Assembly: GCA_964584315.1 (NCBI GenBank) | Contig: CAZOZO010000017.1 | Location: forward strand, 1 to 59,729 | Direction of reading: 5' to 3' | From: CAXXOK01 sp964584315 | Lineage (GTDB): Bacteria; Bacillota; Clostridia; Christensenellales; Aristaeellaceae | Length of the DNA: 59,729 nt | Part shown: piece after piece, positions 1-8,043 of the stretch | How positions within the stretch are numbered: the first letter of the stretch is position 1 | Layout: each line of letters begins with the position of its first letter | The notes under the pieces: model-generated | What the model saw: the letters and a program-made list of their open reading frames with translations, nothing else | Told to the model about the DNA's origin: nothing | Database searches by the model: none | Made by a program: the position numbers and the translations under genes

Positions 1-160
1 TGGCATACTGGATGCCCAGCACTTCCTGCTTGCCGCCGGCGCCGTTGGAGCCGGTAGCCGGCTCGTATACGCCGATCTTTACGATGTTCTCCGCGACCGC
101 GGTGAGCGTGAGGGTAAGCACCATCGTCAGGGCAAGGAGAAGAGCAATGATCTTTTTCAT
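1..160 (-). CDS. Branched-chain amino acid type ABC transporter substrate-binding protein, N-terminal part
   Basis: Only the first 53 codons lie in the window; the gene runs off the left edge. The product begins MKKIIALLLAL and has a typical signal peptide with a predicted type I cleavage after TAVA-EN. It is followed by VKIGVYEPATG and GGKQEVLGIQYA, the start of the mature domain of LivJ-type periplasmic-binding proteins. Such proteins capture branched-chain amino acids, or other amides and short acids, for an ABC importer. The ATG at 158-160 has GGGAGG about 10 nt upstream. There is no cysteine near the cleavage site, so it does not look like a lipoprotein, as in the other binding proteins of this window. 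The exact ligand cannot be told from the fragment. Confidence 0.85.
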   Translation of the reverse strand, partial: MKKIIALLLALTMVLTLTLTAVAENIVKIGVYEPATGSNGAGGKQEVLGIQYA

Positions 161-194
161 ATGTACCGTTCGCCTCCCATTTATTGTTACCCGC

Positions 195-223
195 ATTATA
201 GTGGAATGCGCATCGTTTTGCAA
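195..223 (-). promoter_or_regulatory. SigA-type promoter of the binding-protein gene
   Basis: On the minus strand a -35 TTGCAA (218-223) and a -10 TATAAT (195-200) are separated by 17 bp, about 35 nt upstream of the start codon. The orphan BMP binding-protein gene at 35990 has the same pair of hexamers. Confidence 0.75.
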
Positions 224-776
224 GTCTAAAAACGTGGGAATGCAAAACGAGTACAGCAGTGTGTCCGGAAAGGGTTGGCGCGTAACGCTTTCCCAGTATA
301 TTCCTCATTAGGGCACATCGTTTTATCGCGCTGCCGCGCCGAAGCGGGCGTAGCGGAAACGGTCGTAAACCGTTTGCACGAAAGGCGTTGCGGGGTGTAT
401 CGCTTCGCGGCGGCATGCGTGAAAGCCTTGTATACAAAGGCATTGCACGTTAAAAATGAAAGAACGGCGCTTCGTTCCTGCGATAACGGGATGCAGTGCA
501 GCCAAGGCGACGTCGTGAGCACAGGGCGTAACGCGGTATTCGCGAGTGTTGGCTTGGCTTTCGCGCGCCCGGGCAGATGATCGCAGGCGACCACCGGGAC
601 ATACAGCCATCCTGCGTTTCTGTGATGAACGCCTGTGCGAGCGAGTGGCGGAAGGCGGCTGCCGTATGCGGAGGCGTCACCCTTCACGGACGACCGTTGC
701 GCCTGCCACGCTTGGTAAAGGCATGCCTCGCTCGGTCGGGCTCCGGCATGCGACCTTCCACCCAAAACGGGCAAGC
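224..776. other. Long intergenic region without recognised gene
   Basis: Short open frames occur on both strands but none has a good ribosome binding site, a recognisable product or a credible composition. They are arginine/histidine/cysteine-rich chance translations. I see no tRNA, riboswitch or repeat here. It may be decayed coding sequence, but I cannot name a parent gene. Confidence 0.5.
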
Positions 777-806
777 AAAAAGGAGGCCGCTTGCCCTCGG
801 CCCCCT
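777..806 (-). terminator. Rho-independent terminator after the EEP-family gene
   Basis: Read on the minus strand, an 8-bp GC-rich stem (arms 798-805 and 782-789, one G-U pair) is followed by a run of five T. It lies 22 nt after the stop of the gene at 828-1892. Confidence 0.7.
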
Positions 807-827
807 TCTCGCTCTGTAGCGGTATCT

Positions 828-1892
828 TTATTGTAGGGTAAACTCCATCACAACGGGCTGGTGGTCGGTATTGCGGAAGTTCAGGTCATAGGTCTCCACC
901 GAGTTCACCTTGACGTTCGGCGATACGATGAACCCGTCGATCACATAGGCCACCAGCGTCTTGCGGTCGCCGTCGTAGGGCTCTTGCAGCGAGCGGCAGG
1001 TGGGCGTGCTCATGTCGTAGGCGTAGGCAAAGTCCGCGGGGATGTCTGCCTCGGTCAACTGGCCGGGCGTCCACACGCTGCCCGCCGGCAGCGGATACTT
1101 TTCCAGCGCGCCGGGGAAAGCCTGGTTGAAATCGCCGCCCGCGACCACGTAGTTGCCCTTGAGGGCCTCAGCCTTGAGCAGCTGCGATAGCTGCTGCATC
1201 TGCGCGGTACGCCCATCCTGGCTGGAGTAGGCTTCCAGGTGCAGGTTCACCAGCACCAGCTCCTTGCCGCTCGCAACGGGCACGCGCTCCACCAGCAGGC
1301 AGCGCTTCAGGTTGGCCACGCGCAGCGGCCAGCTGAAGGGCACGGGCAGGCTCTCGCGCGTGGCTTCGGTCACGGCCAGGTTGTTAAGCGTGAGCAGCCC
1401 GCTCTCCACCTTGCCCAGCGGCGGCCACGGGAAGGGCACGAAATCACACTTGTAGTTGAGCGCGAACGCCGAGCCCATCAGCAGCCCGCGGCTGAAGTGC
1501 AGCGCTTCATTCACATAGTAGCTGCGGTTTGCGCCGGTATCGACCTCCTGCAAAAAGCAGATGTCCGGCGTTTGCAGCGACAGCGCGCTCAAAAGGCCGG
1601 TCAGGTTGTCCTGCACCTCGCCCTTGTCCTTGGGCAGCACGCCCTTGCCGCCGTCCATGAAGAAATCTTCGGTGCTCCCAAGGCCGCCGTAGCCCACGTT
1701 CAGGCTCACGATGCGGTACATTTTGCCGGTCTGGGCATCGTCGTGGCGCGGGCCCGCGGCCACGGCCACGGACTCTACATCCGCGGGCTGGTACTCGCTC
1801 AGCGTGAGCCAGCCTATCACGCCCACCGCCAACAGGATCACGATGGAAACCAACGAGAACAGAAACTTGAACAACCTGCGTATCAATTTCAA
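828..1892 (-). CDS. Membrane-anchored endonuclease/exonuclease/phosphatase (EEP) family protein
   Basis: A 354-residue protein with one hydrophobic segment near the N-terminus (about residues 8-32), then an EEP-fold domain (DNase I/sphingomyelinase/inositol phosphatase superfamily) outside the membrane. Visible EEP motifs, in order, are SLNVGYG, LQEVD (catalytic Glu), NLHLEAY, GGDFNQ (Asp/Asn) and the C-terminal NTDHQPVV (Asp-His). The metal-dependent phosphodiesterase core therefore looks intact. I chose the TTG at 1892 because GGGGAGG lies 8 nt upstream. The longer open frame to 1991 adds only arginine-rich residues without such a site. The substrate (nucleic acid, phospholipid or phosphate ester) cannot be decided. 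The next gene upstream is a QueG-like protein 150 bp away on the same strand. Confidence 0.85.
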   Translation of the reverse strand: MKLIRRLFKFLFSLVSIVILLAVGVIGWLTLSEYQPADVESVAVAAGPRHDDAQTGKMYRIVSLNVGYGGLGSTEDFFMDGGKGVLPKDKGEVQDNLTGLLSALSLQTPDICFLQEVDTGANRSYYVNEALHFSRGLLMGSAFALNYKCDFVPFPWPPLGKVESGLLTLNNLAVTEATRESLPVPFSWPLRVANLKRCLLVERVPVASGKELVLVNLHLEAYSSQDGRTAQMQQLSQLLKAEALKGNYVVAGGDFNQAFPGALEKYPLPAGSVWTPGQLTEADIPADFAYAYDMSTPTCRSLQEPYDGDRKTLVAYVIDGFIVSPNVKVNSVETYDLNFRNTDHQPVVMEFTLQ

Positions 1893-2042
1893 GTGCGCCG
1901 CCTCCCCAAGTTTTGCGCCGTGCGGCGCGTGGTGGGCTTCCGGTTGCCGCGCGGGTCGCGCGCGGCGGGTTTTGCATGGTCTGCGCCTCATGCGCCGGGT
2001 ATCAGGGCTAATGGCCTGCGAAAAGGCATGCGGCCAACGCCG

Positions 2043-2753
2043 CTATGCCTGCGGGCGGATGGCGCGGCGCATGTGGTGGTTAAGGGTGCCCAAGCAATGC
2101 GGGCACACGGTGCGGCAGCGGTTGCACTTGATCTTGTACTCGCCGCCGTTTTCCCCGCCAAAGGCGTAGTCCAGGCACACATCCTGCGCCATGGCGGGGT
2201 CGCCCACGGCGTGCACGGGGCACACATCCGCGCAAAGGGTGCAGCGGTCGCAGTAGCGCGCGGTATCCAGCGGGTCGGGCGTCAGGGGCAACTCGCAAAC
2301 GATGGCGCTCAGCCACACCATGTTGCCGTACTCCGGCGTGATCAGCAGCGTATTGCGGCCGATCACCCCCAGCCCGGCGGCCTCGGCGGCGTGCTTGGCG
2401 GAAAGGATGTTGCGCATCCGCCCGTCGCGTTGGTCGCGCTCGGTGGGGCCCGCGGTGCCCGTGGGCACGGCGATCGCCCCATCCTGCTCCATGACGCTGG
2501 CAAACTCAAACGTAAGCTTGTCGAGGGTGTCGTTGACCATGTTGCGCACGACCGTATAAGGTACAGTCGTGTTGCTGGCCAGCACCCCCGCGGGGAAGCG
2601 CCGCGCGATGGCGATGACCGACTGCGCCCCCGGCAGCACGTCCCGCGGGTGAAAGCCTGCGGGCGCGCCGCCAAAGCGGTCAATGGAAGCGATGCCGCAC
2701 AGGTCTACGCCGCGCTCCCGAAACCAGGTTTTGATCGCATCGGATGTACGCAT
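2043..2753 (-). CDS. QueG-like 4Fe-4S double cluster protein (epoxyqueuosine reductase family-like)
   Basis: 236 residues, beginning MRTSDAIKTWFRERGVDLCG, with the start fixed by GGGAGG 7 nt upstream. The C-terminal third holds a ferredoxin-like set of cysteines: CDRCTLCADVCP, then a lone C about 18 residues on, then CNRCRTVCPHC. This is the double 4Fe-4S arrangement of the QueG/COG1600 family. The N-terminal part with GVIGRNTLLITPEYG corresponds to the cofactor-binding region of QueG-like proteins. It is shorter than true QueG (usually above 300 residues, with a C-terminal HEAT-like part), so I call it family-like, not epoxyqueuosine reductase itself. Many anaerobes carry such short paralogues of unknown reductase function. 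Confidence 0.8.
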   Translation of the reverse strand: MRTSDAIKTWFRERGVDLCGIASIDRFGGAPAGFHPRDVLPGAQSVIAIARRFPAGVLASNTTVPYTVVRNMVNDTLDKLTFEFASVMEQDGAIAVPTGTAGPTERDQRDGRMRNILSAKHAAEAAGLGVIGRNTLLITPEYGNMVWLSAIVCELPLTPDPLDTARYCDRCTLCADVCPVHAVGDPAMAQDVCLDYAFGGENGGEYKIKCNRCRTVCPHCLGTLNHHMRRAIRPQA

Positions 2754-2781
2754 CGAAACGCCTCCCGCGCAATTATATCCT

Positions 2782-2810
2782 ATTATAGCAGATGGGATGC
2801 CACCGCGTAA
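2782..2810 (-). promoter_or_regulatory. Probable promoter of the QueG-like gene
   Basis: A perfect -10 TATAAT on the minus strand (2782-2787) has a weak -35 TTACGC 17 bp upstream (2805-2810). A second TATAAT sits 10 bp closer to the gene (2772-2777). Confidence 0.55.
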
Positions 2811-2913
2811 GGGGGATGTAAAACTTTCCATTTTTGCCCAGCCTGGCGGCGGAGCCGCGCCGCCTTAGTTTAGCGCGGTGAGCCAGACGATAATACCCAT
2901 GGCGTGCGCCTTT

Positions 2914-4065
2914 TTACTGGGCGTTTTGTTCGCGGCTGCCGCGCATGAACAGGATGAAACCAATCAGGCACAGCGCAGCGCCCATGCCCAGTGCCAGCGG
3001 AAGGCGGTCGTCCGCCGCAGCACCCAGCAGCAGGTTGATCAGGATGGCCACCCCGTCCAGCAGAACGTTGTTCACGCTCAGAGCGGTGGCGCGCTGGTCG
3101 GTCTGGATAGCGCGGTTCTGCATGTCCATCTGCAACGGCTGAAGCAGGCTGAAGCACAGCCGCAGCGTGAGGATGGCCGCCACCGACACGATCGCGTTGC
3201 CCGTGAGCGCCAGCGCCGCGCACCCCGCTGCGCAGCCCAGGAACAGCAACCCGCCGAAGCGGCGCGGGTTGAGTCTCTCCGTCAGTCTGGCGGAGAAGCC
3301 GCCTAGCAGCCCGCTGACCGTGACCAGGATGTACGCCGCGCCGATGGCCTTGGGGCCCATGCCCGCGCGCACGTATTGCAGCTGGTTCAAAAACACGGTG
3401 ATCATCTGCTGCGTTTCGTTGAGCAGCCCCACAGCGACCAGCAAAAGCAGCAGCCTGCGGTTATGCACCAGCGAGCGCAGGATGGCCGCAAACTCACGCA
3501 TTTGGTTTGCGTGACGCTGCTCCTCCGGCTTGACTTCGCAAAGCAACAGGCTGATGGCAAACGCAACGCCGTAGCTGATGACCGTCAGCAACCCTGCCAA
3601 CCGATAGTTACTGCCAATCAACAGCGTATACACGCTGGCCGCCACCATCAGCCCCGTGATATTGAGGCTGTTGAAGATGCCAAACGTCCGCTGCGCGTGC
3701 TCCTTGCCGCTCGAAAGGTACAGGATGCTCACATCCACCCCGCTCATGCCGGAAACGGCGACAGAGAGCATCACGCGCTCCAGCAGGAACATCGCGTATC
3801 CGTCCGCCTGCCAGAACACGATTTTTGACAGGAAGTAGATACCGCAGCTGATGGCCATGGTCTTCTTATATCCGATGCGATCCGCCACAATGCCCCACGG
3901 CATTTCCAGCGCCACGCAAAGGATCAGCGACACGCACTCGATCTGCGCGATCTGGAACACGTCGATGCCCGCAGCCTTGCGGTACAGGGTCGCGATGGCA
4001 CCGTAGAAGATCATGCCATGCAGCGCGGACATGATGTACATCAAAGTGATATTCTTTTTTTGCAT
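2914..4065 (-). CDS. MFS family transporter
   Basis: 383 residues with about 12 hydrophobic segments and the major facilitator layout. The loop between segments 2 and 3 carries GIVADRIGYKKT, a version of the MFS motif A (G-x-x-x-D-R-x-G-x-[KR]). The second half repeats a similar loop (GGFSARLTERLNPRR). It starts MQKKNITLMYIMSALHG; GAGGG lies about 10 nt upstream of that ATG, whereas the ATG six codons earlier has no site. MFS proteins of this size and type are usually drug or small-solute exporters, but no residue here shows the substrate. A strong promoter and a 128-nt structured leader precede it (see 4079-4193 and 4200-4228). Confidence 0.85.
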   Translation of the reverse strand: MQKKNITLMYIMSALHGMIFYGAIATLYRKAAGIDVFQIAQIECVSLILCVALEMPWGIVADRIGYKKTMAISCGIYFLSKIVFWQADGYAMFLLERVMLSVAVSGMSGVDVSILYLSSGKEHAQRTFGIFNSLNITGLMVAASVYTLLIGSNYRLAGLLTVISYGVAFAISLLLCEVKPEEQRHANQMREFAAILRSLVHNRRLLLLLVAVGLLNETQQMITVFLNQLQYVRAGMGPKAIGAAYILVTVSGLLGGFSARLTERLNPRRFGGLLFLGCAAGCAALALTGNAIVSVAAILTLRLCFSLLQPLQMDMQNRAIQTDQRATALSVNNVLLDGVAILINLLLGAAADDRLPLALGMGAALCLIGFILFMRGSREQNAQ

Positions 4066-4078
4066 ACAAAAAAGCCCT

Positions 4079-4193
4079 CTCATTTTCAGGATAGCAAACA
4101 CTGGCGGGGCTCACGCCCTGCCTTCATCGTTGGCTGCCATCCTCAAATGGGGCTTCGCACGCGGCTATCCCTGCCTTTAACGGGTTTATTTTC
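4079..4193 (-). promoter_or_regulatory. Structured 5' leader of the MFS gene, possible cis-regulatory RNA
   Basis: The transcript from the promoter at 4200-4228 would start near 4193 and carry about 128 nt before the ATG. Its ends pair: GCTATCC (plus-strand 4164-4170) with GGATAGC (4089-4095), extendable by two more pairs around a bulge. Inside lies a strong hairpin at 4103-4122 with a GUGA (GNRA) tetraloop on the RNA. The closing stem ends about 10 nt before the GAGGG ribosome binding site. I do not recognise it as a known riboswitch class. Confidence 0.4.
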
Positions 4194-4199
4194 GGGGTC

Positions 4200-4228
4200 A
4201 TGATAGCATGGCGGGCGCGGCGTGTCAA
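4200..4228 (-). promoter_or_regulatory. SigA promoter of the MFS gene
   Basis: Minus-strand TTGACA (4223-4228), 17 bp, TATCAT (4200-4205). A near-consensus pair. Confidence 0.8.
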
Positions 4229-4304
4229 GCAGGCGGGCAGGGTAGTAGGAAATTTGGGGGCGGAGAGTGCGAGGCGGCGGAGGCGATAATAATACAATAT
4301 AGAA

Positions 4305-4338
4305 GGAAGGAAGCGGGCAAAACTGCTCGCTTCCTTCC
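4305..4338 (-). terminator. Large hairpin downstream of xylAB
   Basis: Arms 4305-4318 and 4325-4338 form a 14-bp stem with one G-U pair and a 6-nt loop. On the minus strand it is followed by TTCTATATTG, a poor T tract, so it may act as a weak terminator or 3'-end stabiliser of the xyl transcript. Confidence 0.5.
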
Positions 4339-4401
4339 TGGTTGGCCGCATTGTCTGGTTTTGTTGGCGCCTCCTTGGGGATTGGCCGCTGTTTAGGCGC
4401 G

Positions 4402-4462
4402 CATCATAGCGCCTGTGGCGCTGCCCGCTGGGCAAACGCTTCCCTCCGGGGCCCTTGACCCA
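4402..4462 (-). repeat. Intergenic element A, related to element B at 46367-46476
   Basis: It carries CATC followed by a 15-bp palindrome core (AGCGCCTG-GGCGCT, 4408-4422) and ends CCTTGACCCATT immediately after the xylB stop. Element B shares the same beginning and end around a different middle. See the finding on dispersed repeats. Confidence 0.4.
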
Positions 4463-5989
4463 TTATTGTGCCAACCTTTTGTAAGCATCCTTCAGCGCCG
4501 GATACAGCTGCGTATACTGCGCGTAGCACGCCGCATACTTCTTGCCGTCCTCGGCGTTGGGCTCCTGCGTGATGCCGGTGTGGATCATGCTGTCGCACGC
4601 TTCGCGCACGCTCGGGTACAACCCCGCGCCCACGCCCGCCAAAATCGCCACGCCCAGCGCGGGGCCTTCCTTGCTCTGCGTGGTGCACACCTTGCAGCCG
4701 AACACATCCGACAGCATCTGCCGCCAAAGCTCGCTGCGCCCGCCGCCGCCGGTCGCCAGCATCTGCGCGGGCTTCACGCCCATCTCGCCCAGCACGTTCA
4801 GGCAGTCTTTGAGCGAATAGCTCACGCCTTCCATCACCGCGCGGATCAGGTCGCGCTTCTGGTGCATGGCCGAAAGGCCGAAGAACACGCCGCGGCAGTC
4901 CGGGTCCAGGTGCGGGGTGCGCTCGCCCATCAGGTAGGGCAGGTAAAACAGCCGGTTCGCGCCGATGGGGCTGAGCGCGGCTTCCTTGTTCATCAGGTCA
5001 TACGGGTCCACGTCCATGCCCGCCGCCGCGTCGATCTCAGCATGGCAGAACTGATCGCGGAACCACTTGAGCGACAGGCCCGCCGCCTGCGTCACGCCCA
5101 TCACGTGCCACGCCCCGGGCACCGCGCAGCAGAACGTGTGCACGCGTCCCTTGGGGTCGATGGCCAGCTTGTCTGTGTGCGCGAACACCACGCCGCTGGT
5201 GCCGATGGTCGTGAACGCGCGGCCATCCGCCACCACGCCCGTGCCCACGGCGGCGGCGGCGTTGTCGCCCGCGCCGCCCACCACGAGCGTCGCTTCGGAA
5301 AGGCCGGTCAGCGCCGCAGCCGCGCGGCTGATGTGGCCGGTCACCTCCGTGCTTTCGTACACCTTGCCCAAGTAGCTCCTGTCAATACCCAACTTCGTGA
5401 GCACCTCGTCGCTCCAGCAGCGGTTTGGCACGTCGAGCAGCTGCATGCCGCTGGCGTCGCTCACCTCGGTGGCGAAATCGCCGGTCAGTTTGTAGCGCAG
5501 GTAGTCCTTGGGCAGCAGGATGTGGCGGCATTTGCGGTAGATTTCCGGCTCGTGCTTCTGCACCCAGCGAATCTTGCCTGCCGTGAAGCCGGTCAGCGCG
5601 GGGTTGGCGGTGATCTCGATCAGCCGCTTCGCGCCGATGATCTCCGTGATCTCCGCGCACTCCGCCCCGGTGCGCTGGTCGCACCAGATGATGGAGGGGC
5701 GAAGCACGTCGCCGTTTTCATCCAGCATCACCAGCCCGTGCATCTGGCCGCTGATGCCCAGCGCCGCGATATCCTGAGGGTTCACGCCGCTGTCCCTCAG
5801 CACTTTGGCGAGGGTCACGGTCGCCGCGTTCCACCAGTCCTCCGGCGCCTGCTCCGCCCAGCCGTTCTGCGGCTGGCTCATGGGGTATTCCACCGTGGCG
5901 CTTGCGGCCACCGTGCCATCCTGCCGGAACAGGACAGTCTTGGTGCCGCTGGTGCCCAAATCAATGCCCAGCAGATACTTCATGCTCAT
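4463..5989 (-). CDS. xylB: Xylulokinase
   Basis: 508 residues; phosphorylates D-xylulose to xylulose 5-phosphate in the cytoplasm, the second step of xylose catabolism. It is an FGGY-family kinase. The N-terminal phosphate loop is IDLGTSGTK, the substrate loop has GISGQMHGLV, the second domain begins near TIGTSGVVF, and the adenosine motif is TGGGGRSELWRQM. Full family length. The start MSMKYLLG at 5989 follows GGGGAG by 4 nt; the alternative ATG at 5983 would be two codons shorter. It follows xylA after a 10-nt gap on the same strand, so the two form one operon. No sign of damage. Confidence 0.97.
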   Translation of the reverse strand: MSMKYLLGIDLGTSGTKTVLFRQDGTVAASATVEYPMSQPQNGWAEQAPEDWWNAATVTLAKVLRDSGVNPQDIAALGISGQMHGLVMLDENGDVLRPSIIWCDQRTGAECAEITEIIGAKRLIEITANPALTGFTAGKIRWVQKHEPEIYRKCRHILLPKDYLRYKLTGDFATEVSDASGMQLLDVPNRCWSDEVLTKLGIDRSYLGKVYESTEVTGHISRAAAALTGLSEATLVVGGAGDNAAAAVGTGVVADGRAFTTIGTSGVVFAHTDKLAIDPKGRVHTFCCAVPGAWHVMGVTQAAGLSLKWFRDQFCHAEIDAAAGMDVDPYDLMNKEAALSPIGANRLFYLPYLMGERTPHLDPDCRGVFFGLSAMHQKRDLIRAVMEGVSYSLKDCLNVLGEMGVKPAQMLATGGGGRSELWRQMLSDVFGCKVCTTQSKEGPALGVAILAGVGAGLYPSVREACDSMIHTGITQEPNAEDGKKYAACYAQYTQLYPALKDAYKRLAQ

Positions 5990-5999
5990 ATCGCTCCCC

Positions 6000-7325
6000 T
6001 TACGCTTTGCCAAAGAGGATTTGGTTCATCACCGCTTCCAGATACTCCTGCCTGCCGCTGCCGGGCAGGGCGGGCGCGCCGTTTTGCACGGCCAGCGCAG
6101 CGCACTCGGCCAGCGTGGCCTTGCCCGCGCGAATCTTCTTGCCGATCTCGGTACTATTGTAGCTCTGGTAGCGTTCCGCAACAAAGCTGTCCAACCGGCC
6201 GTCCTCGATGATCGCGGCGGCCTTGATCAGGCCCAGGGCAAAGCTGTCCATGCCCAGCACGAAGGACTGGAACATGTCCTCAAACGTGTAGCTGGGGCGG
6301 CGGCTCTTGGCATCGAAGTTGAGACCGCCGGTCAGGCCGCCTGCCTTGAGGATCTCGTACATGCAAAGCGTGGTCTCATACACGTTGAAGGGGAACTCGT
6401 CGGTATCCCAGCCCAGCAGCAAATCGCCCTGGTTGGCGTCCACCGAGCCCAACATACCGTTGATGGCGGACACGCGCAGGTCGTGCTGGAAGGTGTGGCC
6501 CGCAAGCGTGGCATGGTTGGCCTCGATGTTCATCTTGAAGTCTTTGTCCAGCCCGTAGAAGCGCAGGAAGCCGATGGCGGTTGCGGCGTCGTAGTCGTAC
6601 TGGTGCTTCATGGGCTCCTTGGGCTTGGGCTCGATGTAGAAATCGCCCGTGAAGCCAATGGAGCGACCGTATGCCACGGCCATGCGCATCAGCGCGGCAA
6701 TGTTTTCCTGCTCAAATTTCATGTCGGTGTTCAGCAGCGTCTCGTAGCCCTCGCGGCCGCCCCAGAACACATAGCCGCGCCCGCCCAGCTTCACGGTGCA
6801 GTCCAGCGCCTTTTTAATCTGCGCGGCGGCGTGGCAGAACACATCCACGCTGTTGGACGAGCCCGCGCCGTTCATGAAGCGGGGGTTGGAGAACATGTTG
6901 GCCGTGCCCCACAGGCACTTGATGTCGGTGCCCTTCATCTTGGTCAGGATGTAGTCGGTGATCTCGTCCAGGCGGGCGTTGGTCTCCTCGATGGTGGCTG
7001 CCTCGGGGATCAGGTCCACATCATGGAAGCAAAAATACTTCACGCCCAGCTTTTTCATAAACTCGAAGCCCGCATCCACCTTGGCTTTGGCGTGCTCCAT
7101 GGTGCCGGTCTTGGCGCCGAAGCTCTTGTCCGCGGTGCCGGGGCCGAACATATCGCCACCGGTGGCGCACAGGTTGTGCCACCACGCCATCGCAAAGGGC
7201 AGGTGCTCGCTCATCTTCTTGCCCAGAATAACGCGGTTGGGGTTATAATACTTGAACGAAAGGGGGTTTTTCGATTCGGGGCCCTCATAGCGGACCTCGG
7301 GAAGGTTCTGGAAAATCTCAGCCAT
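6000..7325 (-). CDS. xylA: Xylose isomerase
   Basis: 441 residues, the normal length of class II XylA; converts D-xylose to D-xylulose. Active-site and metal-site motifs are present in order: FCFHDVDL (catalytic His and Asp), IEPKPKEP (metal Glu), IEANHATLAGHTFQHDL and GSVDANQGD. The start MAEIFQNLPEV has AGGAG 10 nt upstream; earlier in-frame codons lie inside the promoter region. It is first gene of the xylAB operon, transcribed from the promoter at 7410-7438. A palindromic operator-like site lies just after the expected transcription start, so regulation by the adjacent LacI-type protein is likely. Confidence 0.98.
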   Translation of the reverse strand: MAEIFQNLPEVRYEGPESKNPLSFKYYNPNRVILGKKMSEHLPFAMAWWHNLCATGGDMFGPGTADKSFGAKTGTMEHAKAKVDAGFEFMKKLGVKYFCFHDVDLIPEAATIEETNARLDEITDYILTKMKGTDIKCLWGTANMFSNPRFMNGAGSSNSVDVFCHAAAQIKKALDCTVKLGGRGYVFWGGREGYETLLNTDMKFEQENIAALMRMAVAYGRSIGFTGDFYIEPKPKEPMKHQYDYDAATAIGFLRFYGLDKDFKMNIEANHATLAGHTFQHDLRVSAINGMLGSVDANQGDLLLGWDTDEFPFNVYETTLCMYEILKAGGLTGGLNFDAKSRRPSYTFEDMFQSFVLGMDSFALGLIKAAAIIEDGRLDSFVAERYQSYNSTEIGKKIRAGKATLAECAALAVQNGAPALPGSGRQEYLEAVMNQILFGKA

Positions 7326-7342
7326 GGTGATACCGCTCCTTT

Positions 7343-7353
7343 CCCGTAACGGG
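7343..7353. repeat. Small palindrome next to the xylA ribosome binding site
   Basis: CCCGT-A-ACGGG, 11 nt, directly upstream of the AAAGGAG of xylA. It could form a short hairpin in the xylA leader; no function is evident. Confidence 0.3.
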
Positions 7354-7379
7354 ATGTATTTTATGGTCATATGCCCGTC

Positions 7380-7395
7380 GTGTGCCCGAGCACAC
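7380..7395. promoter_or_regulatory. Operator-like palindrome in the xylA leader (pentose regulator site 1)
   Basis: GTGTGCCCGAGCACAC: perfect 6-bp arms around a CCGA spacer with a central CG, the layout of LacI-family operators. It lies at about +8 to +23 of the xylAB transcript. Related sites occur at 9154-9169 and 9448-9463. Confidence 0.65.
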
Positions 7396-7409
7396 TCTTT
7401 CGTAGACAT

Positions 7410-7438
7410 ATTTTACAGCAATCGGGCGCGAATGTCAA
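7410..7438 (-). promoter_or_regulatory. SigA promoter of xylAB
   Basis: Minus strand TTGACA (7433-7438), 17 bp, TAAAAT (7410-7415). Confidence 0.85.
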
Positions 7439-7653
7439 CCTCACAAAGCAACCGGCAATGCCCGCGCCGAACGGCGTCGCGGCGGATTTGCACAAAAATG
7501 GCAAGGCTGCGCGGCGGGAGCGTAGACGCAATACGATGCTACCATCCACCAGCCTCTGCACAGCGTTACTTGAGCAGCGACATACAGTGCGCGCAATAGG
7601 CTTTTAAAACAAAACGGCTTGCACGCGGCGGCAGCAAATCACCCCGCCCCAAA

Positions 7654-7779
7654 TCAAAAAGGCCGCTTGGCCTGCGGCAGGTGCAGCGCTGCCAAAAAGT
7701 GCAGCATAAACAAGATCACCACAATGGACAGCATGGAGCTTGTTGGATCTTTCAACTTGTCATTCAGTACCTTACGCAC
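7654..7779 (-). CDS. Possible 41-residue membrane miniprotein
   Basis: An open frame of 41 codons that starts with GTG behind AAAGAGG (7 nt spacing) and reads VRKVLNDKLKDPTSS, a hydrophobic stretch MLSIVVILFMLHFLAALHL, then a short basic tail. One transmembrane helix with a charged N-terminus is what small membrane proteins look like. Upstream in the same frame, an ATG with a strong AAGGAGG (ATG at 7798-7800) opens a 5-codon reading frame that ends in two TGA codons just before the GTG, so translation may be coupled. The last codons overlap a small terminator. No homologue is known to me. It sits between xylAB and the LacI-type gene. Confidence 0.4.
   Translation of the reverse strand: MRKVLNDKLKDPTSSMLSIVVILFMLHFLAALHLPQAKRPF
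7656..7673 (-). terminator. Small terminator-like hairpin
   Basis: Minus strand AGGCC-AAGC-GGCCT followed by five T in all. The stem is only 5 bp. It overlaps the stop of the possible miniprotein gene and would separate the regulator transcript from the xylAB promoter. Confidence 0.5.
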
Positions 7780-8043
7780 TCATCAACCTCTTTCCCGCAT
7801 GATTGGACGCCTCCTTAGCCGGTCGATCGATTACGAGAAAAACGATGCTTCTACGTGCACCCACCTGGAACCTGTCTGTAAACCCTTGGGGCCGCGGGCG
7901 TAAAAAAAGCGCGCCGTGGACTGTTCCGGCCGGTTTCATACCACTGCGCGGGAGGGGCGCAGGCAGGCAGGGAACCGGTCGCGGCAGCCAAGCGACGCGC
8001 GGCGGATGCAAAAGGGGCGCATGGTGGGGCACAGCCCCGCCGG
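7780..8043. other. Non-coding stretch between the miniprotein ORF and the LacI-type gene
   Basis: Apart from the strong AAGGAGG-ATG mini-frame at about 7798-7816 and a hairpin GGGGC-TGT-GCCCC just after the regulator stop, I see no gene or RNA here. A run of seven T on the minus strand near 7902-7908 has no good stem before it. Confidence 0.4.

Noticed and set aside
226..774. Possible 182-codon and other frames in the first long gap
   Set aside because: No ribosome binding sites, biased Arg/Cys/His composition and several mutually overlapping frames of equal quality on both strands indicate chance frames.
4415..6211. A 598-codon plus-strand open frame opposite xylB
   Set aside because: It is the antisense shadow of xylB in a GC-rich gene: rich in His/Arg/Ala/Gln, no ribosome binding site and no recognisable motif. 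The same holds for long frames at 1239-2810, 14903-16651, 19362-21209, 19757-22027, 23181-24752, 30022-32037, 38545-40386, 43984-46266, 49537-51057, 53822-55309 and 55189-57033.
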